Assembly (NCBI GenBank): GCA_000719695.1
Contig: JOHN01000104.1
Location: forward strand, 1-15,799
DNA: 15,799 nt
Direction of reading: 5' to 3'
DNA from: Streptomyces sp. NRRL F-6131
Lineage (GTDB): Bacteria > Actinomycetota > Actinomycetes > Streptomycetales > Streptomycetaceae
Of this stretch, positions 7,449-14,114 are shown piece by piece (position 1 is the first letter of the stretch; each line of letters starts with the position of its first letter). The notes beneath the pieces were generated by a model, which saw only the letters and a list, made by a program, of their open reading frames with translations, had not been told where the DNA came from and searched no databases. The translations under genes and the position numbers were made by a program.

Positions 7449-8404
7449 CCTTCCTGAGATTCGCCGTCCGACGGCTGGTCGAGATGGCCGTCACCCTGCT
7501 CGCCGCCTCCTTCGTCGTCTTCGGGGCGATGTACCTGGCGCCGGGCAGCCCGGCGAGCTTCCTGCTGTCCGGGCGCTCGGCCTCCCCGGCCGCCTTGCAG
7601 GCGATCAACGAGCAGTACCACCTGGACGACCCCTTCCTGGTCCGCTACCTGCGCTGGCTCGGCCAGGTGCTGCAGGGCGACTTCGGGCGCTCCCTCACCT
7701 ACCGCACCGACGTGTCGGGCCTGCTCGCCGACCGGCTGCCCGCCACCCTCCTGCTGGTGACCATGGCGCTGCTGGTGGTCGTCGTGATCGGCCTGGCGCT
7801 CGGCCGGCTCGGCGCCGTCCGCGGCGGCGCGACCGACTCCGCGATCCTGCTCACCACCACCCTCGCCGTCGGCACGCCCTCCTTCGTCGCGGCGGTGCTG
7901 CTCCAGGGCCTGTTCGCGGTCCGGCTGGGCTGGTTCCCGACCAGCGGCGCCGGAGACGGCCTGCTGGACACGGTCTGGCACCTCACGCTGCCCGCGATCG
8001 CCCTCGCGCTCTACCTGATCGGCATGCTCGCCCGGGTCACCCGCTCGGCGATGCTGGACGCCCTGGAGGGCGAGCACGTCACCGTCGCCCGCAGCCGGGG
8101 CGTCCCCGAGCGCGAGGTGATCCGTCGGCACGTGTTCCGCAATTCCCTCGGCACCGTGCTCACCACCGGCGGCCTGATCGTCTCCACCCTGCTGGTCTGC
8201 ACGATCCTGGTGGAGTCCGCGTTCAGCGTCGGCGGTATCGGCCAGCTCCTCGAACTGTCCACCACCACCAAGGACTTCCCGACCGTCCAGGCCATCTCCC
8301 TGATCATCGTGGCCCTGTTCATGACCGTGAACCTGCTCGTCGACCTGCTCCACCCGCTGGTCGACCCCCGGGTCACCCTCGGCTCCAGGAGGTCCGACGC
8401 ATGA
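7445..8404 (+). CDS. ABC importer permease, DppB type
   Basis: This 319-aa membrane protein starts at GTG 7445, overlapping the binding-protein stop as GTGA. It has six predicted membrane segments (about 11-30, 101-120, 131-155, 183-200, 240-262, 283-303). The coupling (EAA) loop, E210-H-V-T-V-A-R-S-R-G-V with R-R-H-V-F-R-N-S following, contacts the ATPases. The periplasm-facing N-terminal block (L-A-P-G-S-P, then Y-H-L-D-D-P-F and Y-L-R-W-L) is typical of DppB/OppB proteins. It partners with the next permease to form the channel. The shared stop/start codons on both sides imply translational coupling. The importer family is sure; the substrate is not. Confidence 0.93.
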   Translation: MTFLRFAVRRLVEMAVTLLAASFVVFGAMYLAPGSPASFLLSGRSASPAALQAINEQYHLDDPFLVRYLRWLGQVLQGDFGRSLTYRTDVSGLLADRLPATLLLVTMALLVVVVIGLALGRLGAVRGGATDSAILLTTTLAVGTPSFVAAVLLQGLFAVRLGWFPTSGAGDGLLDTVWHLTLPAIALALYLIGMLARVTRSAMLDALEGEHVTVARSRGVPEREVIRRHVFRNSLGTVLTTGGLIVSTLLVCTILVESAFSVGGIGQLLELSTTTKDFPTVQAISLIIVALFMTVNLLVDLLHPLVDPRVTLGSRRSDA

Positions 8405-9255
8405 GTGTCGCCCTCGCCCGGCGGCCCGGCCTCGCCCGGCTCAAGTCCGCCCGCGCCCCGCTCCACCGGATCTGCCTCGGCCTCGCCGCGCTGGTCGTGC
8501 TCGCCGCCCTGCTCGCCCCCTGGCTGGCACCCGACGACCCCAACGCCGTCGACCTCGGCAACGCCCTCGCCAGCCCCTCCGCCGACCACCCGCTCGGCGT
8601 GGACGCCGCCGGGCGCGACACCCTCGCCCGGCTGCTGATCGGCGCCCGCACCTCGCTCCTCGGCCCGCTCGGCGTGGTCGTCTTCTCCACCGTCGTCGGC
8701 GTCGCCGTCGGCCTGCTGGCCGGCTGGCGCGGCGGCTGGATCGACTCCGTCCTCTCCCGCAGCACCGAACTCGTCTTCGCCTTCCCCGGCATGCTGCTCG
8801 CCGTCCTGATCGTCGCCGTGTACGGCGAGGGCCTGCTCGCCCCCGTCGTGGCCCTCGCGATCGCCTACCTGCCCTACGTCTCCCGGCTGACCCGCTCCCT
8901 GGTGCTGGCCGAACGGATGCGGCCCTACGTCAGCGCCTACCAGGTCCAGGGGCACTCTGCCCTCCAGATCTGCCTGCGGCACGTCCTGCCCAACATCGCG
9001 CCGATCGTCCTCGCCCAGACCACCGTCAACTTCGGATACGCCCTCATGGACCTGGCCGGCCTGTCCTTCCTCGGACTCGGCGTCCCCGCCCTCACCCCCG
9101 ACTGGGGCCGCATGGTCTTCGACGGCCAGACCGCGATCCAGCACGGCTACCCGCTCTCCGCGATCCTGCCCTGCCTGCTCATCGTGCTCACCGTCGTCGC
9201 CTTCAACGTCGTCGGCGAGCGCTGGGCCGACCGGGTCGCCCGGAGGACCACGTGA
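8401..9255 (+). CDS. ABC importer permease, DppC type
   Basis: This 284-aa membrane protein starts at ATG 8401 (ATGA overlap with the upstream stop), with AGGAGG eight bases upstream. After a first membrane segment (about 22-43) comes H63-P-L-G-V-D-A-A-G-R-D, the hallmark of DppC/OppC N-termini. Further helices lie at about 88-107, 127-142, 145-160, 204-228 and 252-273. The coupling loop is A179-Y-Q-V-Q-G-H-S-A-L-Q-I with R-H-V-L-P-N following. It forms the heterodimeric pore with the preceding DppB-type permease. The next gene overlaps it by 4 bp. Confidence 0.93.
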   Translation: MSVALARRPGLARLKSARAPLHRICLGLAALVVLAALLAPWLAPDDPNAVDLGNALASPSADHPLGVDAAGRDTLARLLIGARTSLLGPLGVVVFSTVVGVAVGLLAGWRGGWIDSVLSRSTELVFAFPGMLLAVLIVAVYGEGLLAPVVALAIAYLPYVSRLTRSLVLAERMRPYVSAYQVQGHSALQICLRHVLPNIAPIVLAQTTVNFGYALMDLAGLSFLGLGVPALTPDWGRMVFDGQTAIQHGYPLSAILPCLLIVLTVVAFNVVGERWADRVARRTT

Positions 9256-10223
9256 ACGCCCTCGACGTCCGGGAGCTGCGCCTGCGCCTGCCCGGCACCG
9301 CCCGCCCGGTGCTCGACGGGGTCGACCTCACCGTCGCCCCCGGCGAGACCGTCGCCCTGGTCGGCGAGTCCGGCTCCGGCAAGTCCCTCACCTCGCGCGC
9401 CGCCCTCGGCCTGCTGCCGCCCGGCGCCGTCCCCACCGGCGAGGTCCTCGTCGACGGCCGGTCCGTCCTCACCATGGACGCCGCCCGGCTGCGCGAACTC
9501 CGAACCGGCCGGGCCGCGATGGTCTTCCAGGACCCGCGGGCCGCCGTCAACCCGCTGCGCCGCATCGGCGACTTCCTCACCGAGAGCGTCCGCCTCACCG
9601 GCACCATGAGCGCCGACGACGCCGACCGGCGCGCCGTCGAACTCCTCGACGCCGTCGGCCTCGGGCCCGAGCTGATGCGCCGCTACCCCGGCCAGCTCTC
9701 CGGCGGCATGCTCCAACGCGTCATGATCGCCGCCGCGCTGATGGGCGACCCGGTCCTGCTGCTCGCCGACGAGCCCACCACCGCGCTCGACGTCACCAGC
9801 CAGGCCGAGGTGATCGCCCTGCTGGACCGGCTGCGCGAACGCTTCGGCACCGGCCTGCTGTTCGTCACCCACGACCTGGGCCTCGCCGCCGCCATCAGCG
9901 ACCGGGTCTACGTGATGTACGCCGGCCGGATCGTCGAGTCCGGCCCCGCCGAGGCGCTGTTCGAACGGCCCCGCCACCCCTACACCGCGGCGCTGCTCTC
10001 CTCCACCCCGCGGCTGGACGGCCCCTCCGGCCGGCTCGCCGCCATCGACGGCCGGCCGCCGGACCTGCGGAAGGAGCTCTCCGGCTGCGCGTTCGCCGCC
10101 CGCTGCCGGTACGCGACCGACACGTGCCGGGACGAGGCCCCCGCACTGCGGCCGGCCCCGGGCCGGCCCGGACAGCCGGCCGCCTGCCACCACCCGCTCG
10201 AAGGGAGCCCCGCCGATGCCTGA
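9252..10223 (+). CDS. ABC importer ATPase, DppD type
   Basis: This 323-aa ATPase starts at GTG 9252 (GTGA overlap). It has Walker A G38-E-S-G-S-G-K44-S, Q-loop Q93 in VFQDP, signature L149-S-G-G-M, Walker B L-L-L-A-D-E174-P, D-loop A-L-D, and switch His207, so it should hydrolyse ATP. The C-terminal extension is the oligopeptide/dipeptide-transporter type (R-H-P-Y-T-A-A-L-L onward) and contains four cysteines (279, 285, 292, 312), the arrangement reported to bind an iron-sulfur cluster in several DppD-like ATPases. It pairs with the next ATPase, whose start lies 8 bp before this stop codon. Confidence 0.94.
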   Translation: MNALDVRELRLRLPGTARPVLDGVDLTVAPGETVALVGESGSGKSLTSRAALGLLPPGAVPTGEVLVDGRSVLTMDAARLRELRTGRAAMVFQDPRAAVNPLRRIGDFLTESVRLTGTMSADDADRRAVELLDAVGLGPELMRRYPGQLSGGMLQRVMIAAALMGDPVLLLADEPTTALDVTSQAEVIALLDRLRERFGTGLLFVTHDLGLAAAISDRVYVMYAGRIVESGPAEALFERPRHPYTAALLSSTPRLDGPSGRLAAIDGRPPDLRKELSGCAFAARCRYATDTCRDEAPALRPAPGRPGQPAACHHPLEGSPADA

Positions 10224-11058
10224 GGCCGCCCCGAGGACCGTGGCCGCGGACACCGCCGCCCCGGCCGTCCCCGCCCTGGAGGTCGCCGGGCTCTGCCGGA
10301 CCTTCGGTGCCGTCCGGGCCGTCGACGAGGTCTCCTTCACCCTCCCCGCCGGCGGATCGCTCGGCATCGTCGGCGAGTCCGGCTCCGGCAAGTCCACCAC
10401 CGCCCGGATCGTCGTCGGCCTCGAACGGGCCGACGCGGGCCGGGTCCTGGCGCAGGGCCGGGCCCGCACCGGCGGCGCGCGGGGAAGGACCGAACGGCTG
10501 GCCCGCGCCCGCGAGGTCCAGATGGTCTTCCAGGACCCGTACCTCTCGCTGGACCCCCGGACCAGCGTCGAGGCCGCCCTGCGGGAGACCCTGCGGCTGC
10601 ACTTCCCCGGCACCGACCACCCGGCCCGGATCAAGGAGCTGCTCGACCAGGTCGGCCTCGGCACCCGCGCCGCCGAGGCGCTGCCCCGACAGCTCTCCGG
10701 CGGCCAGCGCCAGCGCGTCGCCATCGCCCGGGCGCTGGCCGTGCAGCCGGCCGTCCTGGTGCTGGACGAGGCGGTCGCCGCGCTGGACGTGTCGGTCCAG
10801 GCCCAGGTGCTCAACCTGCTCACCGACGTCCGCGAACGGACCGGCGTCGGCTACCTGTTCATCACCCACGACCTCGGCGTCGTCCGCTGCGTCACCGACG
10901 AGGTCGTGGTCATGCGGCACGGGCGGATCGTCGAGGCCGGCCCCACTGCCGCGGTCCTCGACGACCCGCGGCACGCCTACACCCGGCTGCTGCTGGAGTC
11001 CGTCCCCCGGCCCGGCTGGGATCCCCACCGGATCGCCGCCGCGCGCCGCGCGCTGTGA
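10216..11058 (+). CDS. ABC importer ATPase, DppF type
   Basis: This 280-aa ATPase starts at ATG 10216 inside the previous gene's end, with GGGAG nine bases upstream. It carries Walker A G53-E-S-G-S-G-K-S60, Q106 in VFQDP, signature L160-S-G-G-Q, Walker B L-V-L-D184-E185-A and His218. The Ala after Asp-Glu, instead of Pro, is common in DppF-type subunits. The C-terminus is short and lacks the cysteine-bearing extension of its partner, so the pair is asymmetric. It is the last gene of the aguA-importer operon; the stop is followed within a few bases by a perfect 18-bp hairpin. Confidence 0.93.
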   Translation: MPEAAPRTVAADTAAPAVPALEVAGLCRTFGAVRAVDEVSFTLPAGGSLGIVGESGSGKSTTARIVVGLERADAGRVLAQGRARTGGARGRTERLARAREVQMVFQDPYLSLDPRTSVEAALRETLRLHFPGTDHPARIKELLDQVGLGTRAAEALPRQLSGGQRQRVAIARALAVQPAVLVLDEAVAALDVSVQAQVLNLLTDVRERTGVGYLFITHDLGVVRCVTDEVVVMRHGRIVEAGPTAAVLDDPRHAYTRLLLESVPRPGWDPHRIAAARRAL

Positions 11059-11062
11059 GCCC

Positions 11063-11108
11063 CCGGCGGCGCCCCGGCCCGGTGCCCGCCGGGCCGGGGC
11101 GCCGCCGG
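11063..11108. terminator. Strong hairpin ending the aguA-importer operon
   Basis: The arms CCGGCGGCGCCCCGGCCC and GGGCCGGGGCGCCGCCGG are a perfect 18-bp match with a 10-base loop, beginning five bases after the last importer stop. There is no T-run, but position and stem strength support termination. Confidence 0.82.
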
Positions 11109-11222
11109 ATTCACCCCGATGGCCGGTACCTGCCGGGCCGGATCCCGACCCCGCCTTCAGTAGCGTGCGGGTCCGTACCCCCGGCTACCCCCGGCACCCA
11201 CCGGAACGAGGAACGAGGCCCC

Positions 11223-12440
11223 ATGGCTCACCCCCGGCCGTCCCGCCGCTCGCTGCTGCGCTCCGGGGCCGCGCTCACCGCGCTGGCCCTGACCGGCGGC
11301 TGCGCGTCCGACAGCGGCGACGAGGAACCGCCGGGCCCCGGCGGGACGGCGTCGGGGCCGTCCCCGGCCCCCTCCCCGGCCGCGTCCGGGAGCCCGGCCG
11401 CGAGCCCGACCGCGGCGGCGGCCCGGGCGATGCCGGCCGAGTCGGCCCCGCACACCCGCACCTTCATGGCCTGGCCCGCCCTGGAGGAGGTGTGGGGCGA
11501 CCAGCTGCCCGGCGTCCGGGAGGACATCGCCGGGCTCGCCCGGGCGATCGCGGGCTTCGAACCGGTGGTGCTGATGGCCCGCCCCGACCAGGCCGAGCAG
11601 GCCCGGCAGGCCTGCGGCTCCACGGTCGAGGTGCTGGAGCTGACGGTCGACGACCTGTGGGCCCGCGACACCGGACCGACCTTCGTCACCGGCCCCGGAG
11701 GACTCGCCGGGATCGACCTCAACTTCAACGGCTGGGGCGGCAAGCAGACCCACGCCAACGACAGCCAGGTGGCCCGCACCCTCCTCGACCACTACGGCGT
11801 CCCGCGCGTCCAGGCCCCGGTCACCGGCGAGGGCGGCGGCATCGAGGTGGACGGCGACGGCACCCTGATGGCCACCGAGAGCTCCTGGGTCAACCCCAAC
11901 CGCAACCCCGGCAGGACCCGCGACCAGATCGAGGCGGCCTTCAAGGAACTGCTCGGCGTCCGGACGGTGCTGTGGTTCCCGGGCGTCGCCGGGCAGGACA
12001 TCACCGACTGCCACATCGACGCGCTCGCCCGCTTCGCCGAGCCCGGCACCGTCGTCCTCCACCGCCCCGGCCCCGACACCCCGCCGGACATCTGGACCAC
12101 CGCCTCCGACCAGGTCCTCCAGGCGCTGCGCACGGCGACCGACGCCCGGGGCCGCACCCTGAAGGTGGTCGACCTCCCCGAACCCGACCTCGACCTGATC
12201 CCGGGCGCCGGCAAGGACTTCCTCGCCACCTACCTCAACTACTACGTCTGCAACGGCGGCGTCATCGTGCCGCGCTTCGGGGACGCCGCCGCCGACGACC
12301 GCGCCGCCGGCATCATCGGCGACCTCCACCCCGGCCGGAAGATCGCCCAGGTACCCATCAACCACATCGCCTCCGGCGGCGGGGGCATCCACTGCGCCAC
12401 CCAGCAACAGCCCGCCGCGCCCGGCACCAGCCCGGCGTGA
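11223..12440 (+). CDS. Deiminase D: Tat-lipoprotein of the agmatine/peptidylarginine deiminase family
   Basis: This 405-aa protein starts at ATG 11223, with CGAGG four bases upstream. The signal is S-R8-R-S-L-L-R with a short hydrophobic core and L-T-G-G-C27, a Tat plus lipobox pattern, so the mature protein should be tethered outside the membrane. A low-complexity Ser/Pro/Ala/Gly tether (about 31-68) precedes the enzyme. Motifs: H-T-R-T-F-M-A-W-P, D-D-L-W146-A-R-D149, NFNGWGGK, E203-G-G, NPNRNP, GQDITDCH264-I-D266, SGGGGIHC391-A-T-Q-Q-Q. All expected catalytic residues are present. No TTGAC-type operator is visible upstream; a -10-like TAGCGT sits at 11161-11166 without a clear -35. The stop overlaps the next gene's GTG, so it is coupled to the membrane protein. 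The substrate is unknown. Confidence 0.93.
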   Translation: MAHPRPSRRSLLRSGAALTALALTGGCASDSGDEEPPGPGGTASGPSPAPSPAASGSPAASPTAAAARAMPAESAPHTRTFMAWPALEEVWGDQLPGVREDIAGLARAIAGFEPVVLMARPDQAEQARQACGSTVEVLELTVDDLWARDTGPTFVTGPGGLAGIDLNFNGWGGKQTHANDSQVARTLLDHYGVPRVQAPVTGEGGGIEVDGDGTLMATESSWVNPNRNPGRTRDQIEAAFKELLGVRTVLWFPGVAGQDITDCHIDALARFAEPGTVVLHRPGPDTPPDIWTTASDQVLQALRTATDARGRTLKVVDLPEPDLDLIPGAGKDFLATYLNYYVCNGGVIVPRFGDAAADDRAAGIIGDLHPGRKIAQVPINHIASGGGGIHCATQQQPAAPGTSPA

Positions 12441-13321
12441 GCGGGCGCCGGCTGCGGGACCGCCGCTTCCTCCTCGTGCTGCTGATCCTCGCCGTGCTGT
12501 GCTCGGCCGGGATCGCCCTCTACTTCAACGAGCGCAACACCCGCCAGCAGACCCGGGAGCTCTCCCTGCCCACCGCCGGCGACTGGGTCGAACTCGACGT
12601 CACCTCCCAGGACATCGACCCCGCCGGGGGCGAGATGACGCTCTACGTGGTGCCCGTCCCGCACGGCACCCTGGCCCAGGACCCGGAGTCGGGCACCTTC
12701 GCCCGCCGGGTCGACATCACCGTCCGCTCGGCGGCCCGCACCGAGCTGCGGGCCGAACCGGGGGAGGCGGCGACCCCGAGACCGGTGTCGGCCAACCTCT
12801 ACGGCGGCACCCCGACCGATTACCCCTTCGACCGCTACCGCTTCGAGGTGCTGTTCTCGGCCGTGGACGCCACCGGCGCCGTCCCCGTCGGGGTGGTGTT
12901 CGGCGACGCCGACCCGTTCTTCTTCGTCCGCCCGGCCGGTACCCCGTACGGGGCGGAGGGCACGGTGTTCGAGGGGCGGGTGACCAGGGCACGGAGCACC
13001 TTCATCCTTGCCTGGTTCATGATCGCGGCGATGTGGGCGCTGGCGCTGGCGGTCCTGGCCGGGGCGGAGGTGCTGTACCGGGGCCGGCAGGGCATGGTGT
13101 GGCCCTCGCTCGGCTGGATGGCGGCGACCCTGTTCGCGCTGATCGGCATGCGCAACGCCGCGCCCGGCGCGCCGCCGATCGGCTCGCTGATCGACTACGT
13201 GGCCTTCTTCTGGGCGGAGGGCATCATCGCGGCGTGCCTGGTGGTCACGGTCGTCTCCGGCAGTCGGGTCGAGCACCGGAAACGGGTCGACGCCGCCGGG
13301 CCGGCCGGCGCGGGTCCGTGA
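12437..13321 (+). CDS. DUF4436-like membrane protein
   Basis: This 294-aa protein starts at a GTG overlapping the deiminase D stop as GTGA, the mark of translational coupling. It has one N-terminal membrane helix (about 11-29), an extracytoplasmic domain of about 155 residues rich in beta-type sequence with Y129-P-F-D-R-Y134, and three C-terminal membrane helices (about 188-210, 219-238, 250-273). The layout and the YPFDRY block resemble the DUF4436 family of actinobacterial membrane proteins, from memory and not searched. No function is known to me. Context suggests a membrane partner or anchor for lipoprotein D; this is inference. The same frame stays open upstream for about 2.3 kb, but that part overlaps real genes and is not coding. 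Confidence 0.85.
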   Translation: MSGRRLRDRRFLLVLLILAVLCSAGIALYFNERNTRQQTRELSLPTAGDWVELDVTSQDIDPAGGEMTLYVVPVPHGTLAQDPESGTFARRVDITVRSAARTELRAEPGEAATPRPVSANLYGGTPTDYPFDRYRFEVLFSAVDATGAVPVGVVFGDADPFFFVRPAGTPYGAEGTVFEGRVTRARSTFILAWFMIAAMWALALAVLAGAEVLYRGRQGMVWPSLGWMAATLFALIGMRNAAPGAPPIGSLIDYVAFFWAEGIIAACLVVTVVSGSRVEHRKRVDAAGPAGAGP

Positions 13322-13322
13322 G

Positions 13323-13339
13323 GGCCCGGGGACCGGGCC
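13323..13339. terminator. Short hairpin between convergent DUF4436-like gene and TetR2
   Basis: GGCCCGG-GGA-CCGGGCC is a perfect 7-bp stem with a 3-base loop, filling the 19-bp gap between two convergent stop codons. It could serve both directions. Confidence 0.5.
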
Positions 13340-13340
13340 G

Positions 13341-13982
13341 TCAGTCGACGGTCGACGCCAGGGAGTCCAGCAGGGTGCGGAGCACCCGTGCGGCGTCCAC
13401 CGTCCCGTCCAGCGAGCCGATGGCGGCGATCCCGTCCACGGCGGCGGCGAAGGCCTCGCCGAGCGGGGCGGGATCGGCGGCGCTGCCGCGCTCCTCCGTC
13501 AGGGCGGTGAACAGCCGCACGAAGCAGGACCGCCACCGCCCGTACTCCGCCTCCAGGGCGACCCGGACGCGTTCGTCGTTGAGGGCGAGCCAGTGCAGGG
13601 CCGCGTGCAGCCGGGCCAGGTCCGGGCTCTCCGGCCGGGTGAGCAGCGCCAGCACCCGCTCGGCCCGCTCGGCGTAGCGGCCCGGGCCGGCCACCGCCTC
13701 CTCCAGGGGTGCGATCCACTCGGGCCGGATGTCCGCCACCACGGCCACGATCAGGTCGGTGCGGTCGGCGAAGTGGTAGTGGCACATCCCGTGCGAGACC
13801 CCGGACAGCGCGGCGACGTTGCGGGTGGTGAACCGTCCGGCCTCGCCGCCCGCGAGGAGGGTCCGGGCCGCCGCGATCAGCCGCGTCCTGGTCTGCTCGC
13901 CCTTGGCCGACGTCCGGCCCCGCCCGGCGCCGGCCGGTCGTGGGGTGGTGCCCGGGTCCGCGCCCGTCGCCTGTGTCGCCAT
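13341..13982 (-). CDS. TetR family regulator (TetR2), likely repressor of deiminase E
   Basis: This 213-aa TetR-type protein has a Gly/Pro/Thr-rich N-terminal tail (about 1-27), then the DNA-binding region (T-R-T-R-L-I-A-A-A-R) with a helix-turn-helix at about 53-72 (T-R-N-V-A-A-L-S-G-V-S-H-G-M-C-H-Y-H-F). The C-terminal domain is helical and unlike TetR1. I chose ATG 13980-13982; GTG 13989-13991 is an in-frame alternative. No ribosome site precedes either. A -10-like TACAGT (minus strand, 13995-13990) ends 7 bases before the ATG, so a leaderless transcript is possible. It is divergent from deiminase E across 132 bp that contain operator O3. Repression of E is inferred; the ligand is unknown. 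Confidence 0.9.
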   Translation of the reverse strand: MATQATGADPGTTPRPAGAGRGRTSAKGEQTRTRLIAAARTLLAGGEAGRFTTRNVAALSGVSHGMCHYHFADRTDLIVAVVADIRPEWIAPLEEAVAGPGRYAERAERVLALLTRPESPDLARLHAALHWLALNDERVRVALEAEYGRWRSCFVRLFTALTEERGSAADPAPLGEAFAAAVDGIAAIGSLDGTVDAARVLRTLLDSLASTVD

Positions 13983-14038
13983 GGCGGTCACTGTAACGAC
14001 TGCGGGGTGCGGGGGAGGGGCGATGGCTGCGCAAAGTA

Positions 14039-14067
14039 TTGACCGAGCGCTTGGTCAGTTCTACCTT
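14039..14067 (+). promoter_or_regulatory. Promoter with embedded TetR-type operator O3, upstream of deiminase E
   Basis: TTGACCGA-GCGC-TTGGTCAG (14039-14058) has the same 8-4-8 geometry as O1 and O2, and its left half-site differs from theirs by one base. The core TGACC-AGCGCT-GGTCA (with one asymmetric base pair on each side) is nearly palindromic. TTGACC (14039-14044) makes a -35, and TACCTT (14062-14067) lies 17 bp downstream as a -10. The leader to E would be about 40 nt. Confidence 0.75.
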
Positions 14068-14070
14068 TTC

Positions 14071-14097
14071 GGTCAACTGCTCGACGAGCAGGAGACC
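14071..14097 (+). promoter_or_regulatory. Interrupted palindrome in the leader of deiminase E
   Basis: The core CTGCTCG-A-CGAGCAG (14077-14091) is perfect and is framed two bases out by GGTC (14071-14074) and GACC (14094-14097). It lies just after the predicted transcription start and ends 7 bases before the GGAGG ribosome site (14105-14109). It could be a second operator or an RNA hairpin affecting translation. Confidence 0.5.
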
Positions 14098-14114
14098 TTG
14101 ACTCGGAGGTAGGG

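Noticed and set aside
9147..10823. Minus-strand frame of 558 codons over the ATPase genes
   Set aside because: It has no recognisable motif and is antisense to two ATPases with intact Walker boxes.
10124..12436. Upstream extension of the DUF4436-like frame (open for over 1,000 codons in total)
   Set aside because: This part overlaps the DppD/DppF-type ATPases and deiminase D in another frame and translates to Pro/Arg/Ser-rich nonsense. Only the part from GTG 12437 is real.
12943..12954. CCCCGTACGGGG-type palindrome
   Set aside because: It lies inside the DUF4436-like coding region and is explained by the codons; no sign of a regulatory role.
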